Part shown: positions 1-10,761 of the stretch, piece by piece
Position numbering within the stretch: position 1 is the first letter of the stretch
Layout: the number at the start of each line of letters is the position of its first letter
Source of the DNA: Protea cynaroides
Taxonomy: Eukaryota; Streptophyta; Magnoliopsida; Proteales; Proteaceae
Assembly: GCA_028583415.1 (NCBI GenBank)
Contig: CM053269.1
Location: 75,569,567 to 75,633,566, forward strand
Direction of reading: 5' to 3'
DNA length: 64,000 bases
Notes under the pieces: model-generated
Told to the model about the DNA's origin: nothing
Databases searched by the model: none
The model's input: only the letters and a program-made list of their open reading frames with translations
Position numbers and translations under genes: made by a program

Positions 1-747
1 TTACGTAACCCCCGCACTCTTCAAACAAATCAAACACAGGCAATTACAACAAGAAATTTCAGGAATTTAGGAAAAATCAAGAAATTTCAAAATTTTGAAA
101 AAACTAGGTTAAAAGTTGAAAATTTCGATTTTTCCAAAAACCGTTCGGTGGAACCTCAAATTAGTTGAGGGCTTTTGCTCTTAGGGGTCCCTAAGCCCTT
201 TCTAAACCGAAGGAAAAGAGTTCTTACAGTTAGAATCTCTCAACCAAAGAAAAATCAAAAATTCTAGGTAAAGACGATATGGAAAAATTGTAAAAACTTG
301 ATAGAGAGGGAAGACTTACCTGCAGACGATATGCCGAGTCCGGATCGGAATAAAATCACTCCTAGGGTGACCGGTCGGACTGTAGAAGCTCAGAAGGCAG
401 AGGAGAAATGCCACCGGAGAAGAGAAGGAAAGAAAAAGTGAGATTTTTCTCACTTTTTTATGATTTTAAAGCCTTTCTGGGCATACCAGTCGATATACCG
501 GTCGACCGGTACCCCAGAATGGCTGCGACCGCTATGTCTCGATCAGAATGAAATTCTGACTGGTCGACTATACCGGTCGCACCATTTTTCTACAGAGTGT
601 CGACCGGTATATTGCGACCGGTCAGCACCTAAACAGCCAGAAAAATTTTATAAAAATTTTAAAAATTTGTAAATTGAAATTTTTACTTTACGACTGTTTC
701 GCCTTATATTGTTCAAGACTAACACCACTATTATTGTTCTCATGTGT
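1..747. other. Leader of gypsy element, possibly an inverted LTR-like segment
   Basis: Non-coding stretch before the first gypsy gag methionine. It is rich in ACCGGTCGAC-type motifs (about 482-625), like those in the 3' LTR of the same element near 5778-5818 and 6380-6445. I see no tRNA-Met primer site (TGGTATCAGAGC), so the 5' LTR proper is either left of the window or lost. Read on the minus strand, the order ACCGGT cluster, purine-rich leader, then a GGTAAGT donor-like site near 317-323 resembles the plus-strand order in the 3' LTR (donor-like site near 6086), so a related LTR may lie here inverted. That is an inference. Confidence 0.35.
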
Positions 748-2088
748 TATGTCTTCTTCTCAGATCCAAACAAAACAGTCTGAGATGGTAGGCGGAAACG
801 GTCGTAGGGGCCGAAAGCGTCACCAGGCTAGGGTGCGCCTCGAGGAAGAAGAACAAGTAGAACCAGGCTATGTTAGAGAGCCAAGCCCGGTAGCTGAGGA
901 AGTGCAGGTTCCAAGGGTACCGGCAAATTTTCCTGGGACTCCTCACAGGAATTCCGAGACAATTGTTACAAATCTGGTCTATCAAATGCAAGCTCAGCAG
1001 AAAGCATTCCTGAGCGAGATGTTGAAGATGTTCAGGCCACCAGGTTCTGTTCCCAATGAAGGTACGCCTGAGTCTGGAGGGAATAATACTACACAGCCGA
1101 TGCATGGTAGTCCAGGGCCGATGGGCCAAGCATAGAATGTACCACCACCGCACCAGTTTTCATCGTCTTCTACTTATCAGGGAGCCTATCTGTATCCACC
1201 ACCATGGTATGGAATGAATAAACAAGGACAACATGATCTGAGTCGGGCGGTGGACAAATTCCTAAAGTTGAAGCCTTCTTCATTCACAGGTAAGACAGGA
1301 AAACCATTGTGGCTAGCACAGTGGGTTGTAGAAATAAAGAAGAATTTCCAACTGATGACTTGTACAGAGGATGAGAAAGTCCTGTTTGCCACTCATATGC
1401 TGAAGGAAGATGCGAATGCTTGGTGGAATTCTACACGGGCATATCTGGAGACGAAGCATACACAGGTGGAATGGGAAGTGTTCAAGGTTGCCTTCTTCGA
1501 TAAATATTTTTCGAAGAGTTTCAGGGATCAGATGGAGAGGGAGTTCCTTAATCTACAACAGTCTCAGTCGACTGTGGATGCTTACCAGTAGAGGTACGAG
1601 GAGTTTTTCTTCGCACAGGCAAGTATGCAAGAAGAAGAGACCAAGACACGTAGGTTCACCATGGGACTGCGTAGAGGCATCAGAGAGCATATATTGGGTC
1701 TGGATAAGAAAATTTACAATGAGGCTGTACAAGTTGCGAGAGTGATAGAATCCAGTCAGAGGGACAGCTCTTTGCACAGAACAGGGGAATGAAGAGATCC
1801 GCTATTGAGGGTTCGGGTGGCGATAACAATAGACTTTTCCGCCCATACAGGGCTCAAACTGCTACAGTGCCTGCAAGGAACAATACGGCACCACCTGTGC
1901 CACAGTTCGCTGGACACAATCCAAACATTAAATGTTTCAACTGTCAGCAAGTGGGTCATATTACAAGGACCTGCACTCTACCTAGGAAGCAACCTCCCCA
2001 GCAAGGAAAAGTATTTGCGGTCACTACCGAAGAGGCAGCCGCATCACCTGATGTGGTCACTGATATGACTCTATCCCTTACTATTTAG
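748..2088 (+). pseudogene. Gypsy gag (capsid and zinc knuckle), broken
   Basis: The likely gag start is the methionine at 748, followed by a basic N-terminus (GRRGRKRH). An in-frame TAG at 1133 interrupts it; the same frame resumes with a retrotransposon-gag capsid region at about 1210-1590 (WLAQWVVEIKKNF and KYFSKSFRDQMEREF), then meets TAG at 1589. A frameshift near 1750-1790 moves the reading to another frame, where the nucleocapsid knuckle CFNCQQVGHITRTC (CX2CX4HX4C, about 1933-1974) is intact. In a working element gag packages the RNA into particles. At least two stops and one frameshift show it is dead. Confidence 0.8.
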
Positions 2089-2143
2089 CTTACTATTTCA
2101 TTGTGTGTAAGAGCATGTAGAACTAAGGGACAATAAAATTTCA

Positions 2144-5100
2144 AGAATTGTAAATGTAGCTGGTATACCTGTCAGAGTACTCTTTGACTCTAGAGCCACG
2201 CACTCCTTTGTTTCTATTTTCTTTGGAAAGCGAATGGAGTTACCAATCAAGCACTTAAACCCAAGCTTGATAGTTCGCTCTCCGCTAGGAGTCGAAGTGG
2301 CTTTGACTGAATATTATGGACCATGTACAGTTTGTATTGAGGGTCGAGACTTAGAAGCAAGTCTGGTACTACTCGAGATGGCAGACTTTGATGTCATCTT
2401 GGGAATGGATTGGCTAGGCCATCATTCAGCTATTCTATTATGTGGTGAAAGGAAGCTTGTGCTTACAGACAAAAAGGGAAAGGAGTATAGCTTCACTGGG
2501 ACCAAGTTACCTAGGAAGCGGAAGCTGATCCTCTCTGCCCTAAAAGCTAAGAGATGCTTAGAGAAGGGGGGAGTGGGGTATCTAGTATCTGTAGTTGACA
2601 TCACTGCGGAGTCACAAAAGATGGAGGATATAGATGTGGTACAAGAGTTCCCAGATGTATTTCCAGAGGACCTTCCAGGTCTACCACTGGACAGGGCTAC
2701 AGAATTTGTGATAGACCTTATGCCAGGTTTGGCGCCGGTGTCTAAAGTACCATACAAGATGGCCCCTACCGAGTTAAAGGAGTTGAAGACCCAGTTACAA
2801 GAATTGTTAGATAAGGCTTTCATACGACCTAGCATATCACCTTGGGGAGCACCTGTATTATTTGTCAAGAATGACTAAGTGTAAGGCTATGCATTGACAC
2901 CGTGAACTGAACAAGTTGACTATCAAGAATCGATATCCTTTGCCTAGGATCGACGATCCGTTCGATCGATCATGGGTGCAAAGGTTTTCTCGAAGATCGA
3001 TCTCCGATCGGGGTATCACCAACTAAAGATCAAGGCCGGAGATATTCCGAAGACTGCTTTCAGGACAAGGTATGGGCATTATGAGTTCCTAGTTATGTCA
3101 TTCGTGTTGACCAATGCCCCAGCGTCGTGAATGGAACTGATGAACCGAGTGTTTCATGATATGTTGGACACTTCGGTCATCGTATTCATCGATGACATAT
3201 TGGTCTACTCAAAGGACATGGAAGCTCATACAACACATTTGAGGGCAGCCCTACAACGGCTGAGACAGGAGAAGCTTTATGCTAAGTTCAAGAAATGCGA
3301 GTTTTGGCTAAAAGAAGTGGCTTTCTTGGGCCATGTAGTATCTGAAGACGGTATCAAGGTTGATCCAAGTAAGATAGCTGCTATAGTAGGATGGGAAGCA
3401 CCAAAATCTATTGTGGAGATTCGTAGTTTCCTTGGGTTGGCTGGTTATTATAGAAGATTCGTGGAAGATTACTCCAGGATCGCTGTTCCACTCACCAGAT
3501 TGACCAAGAAGGGGGAGAAATTCATATGGACAGATGAATGCAAGAAGTGTTTTCAGACTTTGAAGTCAAGACTAGTCTCTGCACCTATCTTAACCATCCC
3601 AGAACCAAGCGTACCATTTACCTTATATACGGATGCTTCAGGGTTGGGTATTGGGTGTGTATTGATGCAAGGAGAACAGGTGATTGCTTACGCATCAAGA
3701 CAGTTAAAAGAGCATGAGAAGAACTATCCTACGCATGATTTGGAGTTAGCAGCGGTTATACATGCAATCAAAACTTGGAGACACTACTTGTACGATGAAA
3801 AGTTTCAGATTAAGTCAGATCACAAGAACTTAACTTATCTTTTCACTCAGAAGGATCTGAATATGAGACAGAGGAGATGGCTGGAATTGTTAAAAGATTA
3901 TGATTGTGACATCCAGTACCATCCGGGCAAAGCAAATGTTGTGGCTGACGCCTTAAGCAGAAAGTGGGCATCGAAACCTGAGGCCGGGCCAAGTACAAAT
4001 GCTGCATTGTGTGCTACAGCCTCAAGTTCAATGGAAAATGATAAAGAACGTATAATAGAGACTGCAGAAGATTCAGTCGAGCAAGGCTTAATTCATAAGT
4101 TCACCATGATGTTCGCAGCTTTGAAGATCTCACCGGATCTAGTTGATGAAATCAAGGTAGCAATCCTACAGGATCCACATCTCAAGACATTGCAAGAAGA
4201 CCTAGTGAAGGGTACGAGCAATCCTGACTTTACCTTGGATTCAGACAAGGTACTCAGGTATCGTGGACGGTTATGTATACCTGAGAGTGAAGACTGCAAT
4301 ATCAGAGATCGAGTTATGACTGAAGCTCATTACACTCCATATTCGGTACATCCAGGAAGTATCAAAATGTACCATGATTTAAGAAGACTGTATTGGTGGA
4401 GGGGTATGAAAGCCGATATAGCTCGTTTCGTGTTCCAATGTCTGAATTGTCAACAAGTTAAAGCAGAAAGGCAGAGATCTGCAGGTTTACTACAGCCATT
4501 ACCGGAACCTGCATGGAAGTGGGATGCGGTTTGGGTAATAGTCGATCGACTTACCAAGATAGCTCGATTCATTGCGGTCAGACCTCAGTATACCATGGAG
4601 AAGCTGGCCAAGCTATATGTCGATAATATAGTCAGACTTCATGGCATCCCAGAGAGTATAGTATCCGACAGAGATATCCGTTTTACATCAAAGTTCTGGG
4701 AAGGGTTACAAAAAGCTATGGGAACAAAGTTGAAGTTCAGTACAGCTTTTCACCCTCAGAAGGACGGGCAATCAGAACGAACCATTCAAATTTTAGAAGA
4801 TATGCTCTGAGCTTGTACATTAGACTTCAAGGGAGCTTGGGACGAGAAACTATCACTTATCGAGTTTGCTTATAACAACAGCTATCAGGTTAAAATTCAG
4901 ATGGCTCCATACGAAGCACTCTATGAGAAAAAGTGTCGAACACCTCTGTTATGGAACGAGGTGGGAGAAAGAAGAATTGTAGGACCGGAGTTCGTTGAAG
5001 AAACTTATCGAGTGATTGATCAAATCAAGGAAAGAGTAAAGACAGCTCAAGTTCGACAAAAGCATTATGCGAATATTCGACGTCGAGATGTGGAGTTTGC

Positions 5101-5560
5101 AGTGGGTGACAAAGTATTCTTGAAGATATCACCGATGCAAGGTCTGAGAAGGTTTGGTAAGAAGGGGAAGCTATGCCCCAGGTATGTGGGACCATACGAG
5201 ATATTGACCAGACGTAGTAATGTAGCATATCAATTGGCTTTACCACCATTTATGTCAGGCGTTCATGATGTGTTCCATGTATCATTATTGAAGAAGTATG
5301 TCTGGGATCCGTCGCACATCTTGACAGTAGACCCCCCAGACTTGACTAAAGACTTAACATTTGAAGTGGTGTCTGTGATGCTCTCAAGCCGAAAGGTACA
5401 GCAACTTCGAACCAAGGATATCCATTATGTTAAAGTGCATTGGAAAAGCCAAGATGTCGAAGAGATTACTTGGGAAGAGGAGAACGCGATGAGGAAGGAG
5501 TACCCTAACATTTTTGACGATCAACGTACGTTCAAATTTCGAGGCCAAAATTTCTTTTAA
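2144..5560 (+). pseudogene. Gypsy pol: protease, RT, RNase H, integrase, chromodomain; broken
   Basis: The protease active-site region near 2186 reads DSRATHSF, with arginine where the family has glycine. The N-terminal RT motif AFIRPSISPWGAPVLF (about 2815-2865) is followed by a segment to about 3130 needing several frames, ending with TGA at 3128. RT continues with the catalytic FIDDILVYS (about 3187), then RNase H (LYTDASGLGIG, DLELAAV) and the integrase zinc region (HPGSIKMYHDL to CLNCQQVK). Around 4515 a short deletion joins PAWKWDA to VWVIVDRL and removes the segment that normally holds the first catalytic Asp of DDE; the second Asp (VSDRDIRF) and Glu (GQSERTIQ) remain. TGA at 4808 and a chromodomain (VKVHWKSQDVEEITWEEE, about 5430-5490) follow. 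Confidence 0.85.
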
Positions 5561-5640
5561 GGGTGGGGGAGTTGTGAAACCTACATGCAAATTTCGGGGA
5601 TGAAATTTCTTTTAAGGGTGGGGCAGTTGTAAGACCCGCA
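5531..5640 (+). repeat. Duplicated polypurine tract at start of 3' LTR
   Basis: Two near-identical ~55-bp blocks follow each other. Each runs from CAAATTTCG through TTTCTTTTAAGGGTGGGG to an AGTTGT junction; the first ends AGTTGTGAAACC and the second AGTTGTAAGACC. The second abuts the LTR (TGTAAGACC from 5628). The polypurine tract primes plus-strand DNA synthesis, so a doubled tract would be a local rearrangement or a template switch. Confidence 0.7.
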
Positions 5641-7890
5641 CACCATAAACCCGGTCTAAACCTTGGTTTCATGTCGTAGCAGGTCTTCCGATCATCACCG
5701 GGCCAGACGGGACGAGCGGATGACAAACAGGTATGAAATCGGACCAAAGACGGTCAAATAATCATGATTTTATGTTGACCGGTCGATGGTACCGGTCTTG
5801 GTACCGATCAACCGGTCAGCTCTGCGCAGTTGACTATGGAGATTCAGAAATTCATCTCTACGGGTTCCACTTTCCTAAACCCTAATACTTGGACCTTCCT
5901 AATCCTAATAGGGTTACTAAACCCTAATTCTAGCCCATATAAACACCCTTAAACCTCCTCAAATCCTTTCCATTATCTCTCACAAACCCTAGAGAGGAGA
6001 AGAAGGTTGGAAAGGGGAGGAAGCTAGGAAGAAGAAGGTGGTGCCGCCATTGCCGTTCGACGAAGCTCATTCTACGCCAGTCGACGGTAAGTGTTTTAAT
6101 CATTCTTCTTACTCTATGACTCTAGGATAGTTGTATGGGTGGATCAATACCATGCAAAGTAGGTATTGATCTAAAACCCTAAATTGGATATTAAACCCTA
6201 AGTTGCCGTCAAACCCCAGATTCGAGTTCCAAGATGATATTCATCGAAAGTAGACTCGAATGAGTTGGAGATAACTCTCACTCATAGCTCAGACTTAGAA
6301 TGGATAGGAAAAACCCTGGAAATCCATGGGGATTGATTGACGGCAGTCGAAAAACCTAATGTATGGTCTTCCGGAGACATACCGGTCGACCATACCGGTT
6401 GCTAGTTTGCTTACAGTAATGCGACCGGTATGTTGCGACCGGTCATCTCTGAAAGGCTGGTTTTGGACTTTGTTGGTTTTTCGACCGAAGTGAAACCCAA
6501 AGAAACTATTCTAATGAAACCTTAATAATATTGTAGGACTTTGTGATATTCTGTTTGGATCTTGCGACGTGGAGCATGCTATCAAACGAGCGTCAGGTAA
6601 GGGAATCTGACCTAAACCCTAATAATTAATGGACAGTAAATCGTTGTTAATAACCTATATGATGTGATGTTTGTGCATATTCACATGCCATTCTTTACTT
6701 TCAGTTATTGTTATTATTGTTCATGCATTGATAGGATGTGATTGTTAGGCATGTGATTGTTTTCGTTGGTGTGTGGAGTGGGGCATGGGCCTGGGATCAT
6801 TCATCACACTGGCACTTTTGTAGTATTCTATTTCAACATGCTTGGTACGGGTGGGGCATCAGGGGAAGGTCGTGGTACGGTGGTTTCCAATGTTGATGTT
6901 GGCCTGGCCATGGTTATGTGGCACTGTGGTCTCCGAGGTCGACGATGGCTTGTCCACGATGCTTTGGCTCTATCTCTATGCCGTAGGGAGTTATGTTGGG
7001 ATAGGGTCTACCTGCGTATTGTTCTATCCTAGTGGGTTAGTTGCGGATAGGGTATCAGGGGAGGTACGGGGATACCTTAGCTCTATCTCTATGCCATAGA
7101 CGGCTGTGCTGGGATAGAGCATACATTGATGACATATAGGATTGGTTAGTTGCGAGCCCAGTTTGCAAACCCTGGCCAGTAGGGGCTTAGGTACTGGTAT
7201 TGGTAGAGCATCAGGGGAGGTACGGGGATATCTTAGTTCTATCTCTATTCCATGATGGGTGCATGTGGGCCAATGGTGGTGTGATCCATGAGGTGCCACA
7301 CACTCGTGTATAGAGGTGCGGGGGCCACCAAACCTTTCTATAGCACATTGCAAACTTAAACCATACCACAGTATAAAATGATTGTTACTCATGCATAATA
7401 TTATGAAACTGTCTGATTATCTTACTAAGCTAAGTTGTGAGCTCACCCTTTGTGTACACATTGTTTTAGATGTTGATGCAAGATACACGGTGGATGACTA
7501 TATGAACGCTCCGGCTTATGGTGATGTTGCTGCTCTGGGTATACAGGCAGGAGAGGACGAGCATGACGCTTCATGCGAGTGCCCTTTCTGCGTGTACCTG
7601 TGATTGATTTTATTTATTTGTTTCAGTTATTTTTGGTTGACTTTTAAAGAGATGTAATGATATTATATTTTATGATTGGATTTGAATAATGTGATATTTT
7701 ATTTAATTTATCAATAGATACTCAGTTCATTCTATTTAAAGACTTCCGCTGTATTATTTATATTCTGATTGTGGTTATGTGTAATGGTTTGTATGAGTGG
7801 ACACGGTCTATTCGAGATCCTGGTGTGAACCGCTGGTTCAATGACGGTTCACTCACACCATTCTGGTTGGTTTAGAATTAGGGTGTGACA
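5628..7890 (+). repeat. 3' LTR of the gypsy chromovirus (2.26 kb)
   Basis: It starts TGTAAGACCCGCAC right after the purine tract and ends GGGTGTGACA, the usual TG...CA form. It contains repeated ACCGGT-rich motifs in U3 (5778-5818 and 6380-6445), a TATA-like CATATAAACA near 5937, a purine-rich leader after it, and a GGTAAGT donor-like site near 6086. Several short ORFs inside are not genes. The partner 5' LTR is not in the window. Confidence 0.8.
6856..7260 (+). repeat. Internal tandem repeats in the gypsy LTR
   Basis: The phrase GCATCAGGGGAGGTACGGGG occurs near 7207, with close copies near 7047 (TATCAGGGGAGGTACGGGG) and a weaker one near 6856. The phrase CTCTATCTCTATGCC is repeated near 6968 and 7080 and, diverged, near 7238. 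Spacing is about 115-160 bp. The LTR thus carries two to three degenerate copies of a unit, which can make it grow or shrink by unequal exchange. Confidence 0.65.
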
Positions 7891-8951
7891 AACATGGGGA
7901 TTTGGATCCCCACCCAAAATTTGTGGTGACTGGCTCACATCTGAAATAAGTGGCGATGGTAATGAGGACTCAATTAATGGCGCAGAGGATTCCATATTTG
8001 TAGGCACCGAATAAGGAGAATGAGGGCCTTGATGATCCACCGAAGTAAGTGGAGCTGGATCCATTGGGTGTAGAGTGGGAGGAGTGAAAGAGTCCGGAGT
8101 AAACTGAACTACATATGGTGGCCGTGCACCAAGATAACCATCACCGATTTTATTGGGCTGTACAACAGGAATCACCACCTTAAAAGGAAACTAACCCTCA
8201 TCAAACACGACATCTCGGGCGATAAAAATTCTACCTGTTTGTCGATTAAGGCACTTGTAGCCTTTATGTGTGGAACTATATCCAATGAAAACACATTGTG
8301 TGGACAGAAAAGCTACCTTAGAAGAATTATATGGCCGTAGATAAGGATAACAAGCGCAACCAATAATCCGAAGCGTGGAATAATCTGGTGAACGACCAAA
8401 TAATTTTTCAAAAGGTGTGATGAATTTAAGGGGGCTGAAGGCAAACGATTAATTAGGAAACATGAAGCCATAAATATATGTCCCCAATATTTCATTGGTA
8501 ATCCAACATTGGCCATTATTGAGAGTCCTGTATTGACAATATGACAATGCTTTCTCTCCACAGTACCATTCTTTTCGTGAACATGTGGGCAAGAAACACG
8601 ATGGAAAATTCCATGCTTATCCAATTCCTTGGAAATAAACCGAAACTCACCTCCCCAATCCGTTTGCAAAGCCTTTATTGATATATTAAATAAATTTTCA
8701 ACATGCAATTTGAAACTTACAAAGGCTTGCAATGCGGCATCTTTTGTGGGTAGCAGATAAATCCAAGTAAATTTTGAAAAATCATCAATAAATGAAATAT
8801 AATATCTATTTCTACAAGAAGATAGGATAGATGTGGGCCCCCATAAGTCAGAGTGAACAAGTTCCAAAGGCTTTGTGGTAATCGTATTTGTAGAAAGAGA
8901 TGGAAATCTTCTTATTTTTCCTTCTTGACAAGCAAGGCAAACAAGCTGCAA
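7891..8951 (-). pseudogene. Copia integrase and linker, broken
   Basis: The integrase core is clear: HSDLWGP with the first catalytic Asp, FIDDFSKFTWIYLL, LQTDWGGEF with the second Asp, and NGTVERKHCHIV with the Glu. A frameshift follows near 8430, because the downstream reading KLFGRSPDYST lies in another frame. The stretch CVFIGYSSTHKGYKC (about 8295-8250) and a proline/serine-rich linker then lead to the cut at 7891, with a TAG near 8192. Integrase joins element cDNA to host DNA; this copy is not continuous. Confidence 0.75.
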
Positions 8952-9072
8952 CTTTCATCCAGCAATAGGTAGATGATGCCGATTTATAATATGACTGGTA
9001 AGACGAGAAGATGGATGACCCAATCGGCTATGCCAACAATCAGCGGAAGTACGAACAGCATTGTATGTCCCT

Positions 9073-9701
9073 TTATAGAGGAAACCTACTAAGATGAAGG
9101 TGGTAGAGGCCATTGCTGACTTGACCTTGAAGAAGTATCTGCCCTGTGATTTGATCCTTTATGCAAAACCAAGTAGGATGGAATTCAAAATATATATTAT
9201 TATCTCTGAAAAAATTTTGCACAGATAATAAATTCTTTGTAATAGCAGGAACATGTAATATATTTTTCAATAATAAATTCCGATGTACACTAAATAGAGA
9301 AGATGTTCCGATGTGGTAAATAGGCAAACCTGTGCCATCACCGATGTTAACACGATCAGTGGATGTATAGTCTGAATGTATCTGCAGATTGTTGAGATCA
9401 GCAGTCAAGTGATTTGTAGCCCCAGAGTCAGGATACCATGACATGTGTGGGGTTGAAGGTGAAGTGGTAGTAGTACTGTATGCCATGGGTGTTGTATTAG
9501 TATTATCATACCGGGAATAGCAGCGATTAGCCATATGATCGACCTTATTGCAAATTTGACATATAGGACGTGATCGGTTATCATTAAAGAGATTAACAGA
9601 TTGAGAATGACCCCGGGAATACCCACGACCTCTATTAGGAGAAGGGAGAAGACCATCTCTTCCATGGGAACCACGTGAAGAACCACAATTGGAATGGACA
9701 T
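9073..9701 (-). pseudogene. Copia nucleocapsid and protease region, broken
   Basis: On the minus strand the region includes a CX2C-type knuckle (ICQICNKVDHMANRC in one frame, about 9560-9525), then SWYPDSGATNHLTADLNN, the aspartic protease active site (DSGAT) typical of copia, and a GAG-pre-integrase approach (NLLSVQNFFRDNNIYFEF). Two overlapping frames are needed to read the region (9405-9701 and 9073-9534), so there is at least one frameshift. Confidence 0.7.
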
Positions 9702-9937
9702 GCCACGAGTTGCAATATTTGCAGAGTGAAATGAAGAAGCAGAATTTGCTGCTGATTGTTCAAGCCAGCTTTCATGTTGTAAGAGATGACCATGAAATTC
9801 TCCATGGTAATGATATCTGGTCGTGTGATAATGGAAGTAATAAGAGATCCATACTCAGAACCAAGACCGTTGAGTACATATCTAATGAGTTCAGCATCTT
9901 GAATTGGTTGACCAGCAGAGGCTAAAGAATCTGTGCA

Positions 9938-10450
9938 TTATTTAATTTTCTGAAGGTAATCAGACATACTCAATCCATCCTTGCGAAGAGCAGTAAGTTG
10001 AAGACGTGTCTGAACTGTTCGAGCCTTGGAATGAGAGGCAAACCTAGAAGCAAGAGCAGTCCAAACTTTGTATGATGAATTAAGCCCAACAACATGAGCC
10101 AAAATAGGTTCTGTGAGAGATGAGATGAGCCAACTCAGAAGAAATCTATCTTGTCTGTACCACGTAACATAAGCAGGATTCAATTTTTGAGTGGTGGTTG
10201 ACATAGTTGAAGTAACAGTAGAAGGAGAATCGGTTGTGGAAGACTGAGTTGTTATAGAGATAAATTCAGATTCTGCAGTTGATGTTCCATCAATAAAACC
10301 CATAAGATCATAAGAACATAGAATTGAAAGGAACTGTGATTGCCATAAAGAATAATTGTCCCTGATTAATTTGATGGAAATAAAATTATGTAGATTAGGT
10401 AGAGGAGAAGGAAGATCAAAAGTGCCTTGATTAGTAGCCATGATGAACAC
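9938..10450 (-). pseudogene. Copia gag N-terminal region
   Basis: Starts with MATNQG and runs into a copia-type gag N-terminal domain (KLIRDNYSLWQSQFLSIL) and a UBN2-like region (FLLSWLISSLTEPILAHVVG, VWTALASRFAS). It ends at 9938 with a stop after SMSDYLQKIK; related gag sequence continues in other frames to about 9700. It lies just downstream of the primer site and LTR, as expected for gag. Confidence 0.75.
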
Positions 10451-10500
10451 TTAAGAAGATGAAAGATCAATTGTTTCCGATGATAGAGAGGTTATTCAAA

Positions 10501-10516
10501 CACGGCTCTGATACCA
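10501..10516 (-). other. Primer-binding site (initiator tRNA-Met type) of copia element
   Basis: The minus strand reads TGGTATCAGAGCCGTG, the standard plant retrotransposon primer site complementary to the 3' end of initiator tRNA-Met. It directly abuts the LTR at 10517, which fixes the element's orientation. Confidence 0.9.
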
Positions 10517-10761
10517 TGTTAAAACTATAAAACTTTCTTATTCAGTTCTATAATAATCGTACGAGCACAATCAATTTACAAGACTCAAGCAGTTTACAAG
10601 ATAAACTGTACAATTGTCAATCGTGGGCAGTTTACAAATGAGAACTCTGGAACATGATATGAACATGGATTCAGTTGTTAAGTGGTTATGACACCTGTTA
10701 TCACATGTGGCAATATGGTTATAACACCTGTGAATCTGATCTGCTTGGAGTTAGGTTAACA
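10517..10761 (-). repeat. 5' LTR of the interrupted copia element (245 bp)
   Basis: Bounded on the plus strand by TGTTAAAAC at 10517 and GGTTAACA at 10761, so the LTR has the inverted ends TGTTAA...TTAACA. The left boundary is fixed by the primer site. The second LTR is not in the window. Confidence 0.75.

Larger units (their letters stand above)
1..7890 (+). mobile_element. Ty3/gypsy chromovirus (Tekay/Del-like), decayed, 5' LTR not seen
   Basis: Domain order is gag with a CCHC knuckle, protease, reverse transcriptase, RNase H, integrase, GPY/F-like region and chromodomain, then a polypurine tract and a 2.26 kb 3' LTR. The chromodomain places it among chromoviruses; the Tekay/Del assignment is from family knowledge. 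Reading frames are broken by several stops and frameshifts, and a catalytic part of integrase is deleted, so it cannot be autonomous. Its right end (TGTGACA, 7884-7890) abuts copia coding sequence, so it was inserted into an older copia element. The left junction lies outside the window, so no target-site duplication can be checked. Confidence 0.85.
7891..10761 (-). mobile_element. Ty1/copia element cut by the gypsy insertion; 5' half only
   Basis: Read on the minus strand: LTR (10761-10517), tRNA-Met primer site (10516-10505), gag, protease, integrase and part of the linker that precedes RT. The coding sequence is cut at 7890/7891, exactly where the gypsy LTR ends, so RT, RNase H and the 3' LTR should lie left of the window if the copia copy was complete at insertion. 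The coding parts are in several frames and carry stops, so the element was decaying or has decayed since. Confidence 0.8.

Noticed and set aside
740..1153. 137-codon minus-strand open frame over gag
   Set aside because: It is the antisense shadow of the gypsy gag; the plus frame has the recognisable domains.
10501..10516. Possible tRNA gene fragment
   Set aside because: Only the 3' end complement of tRNA-Met is present, at an LTR edge; it is a primer site. No full tRNA gene was seen anywhere in the window.
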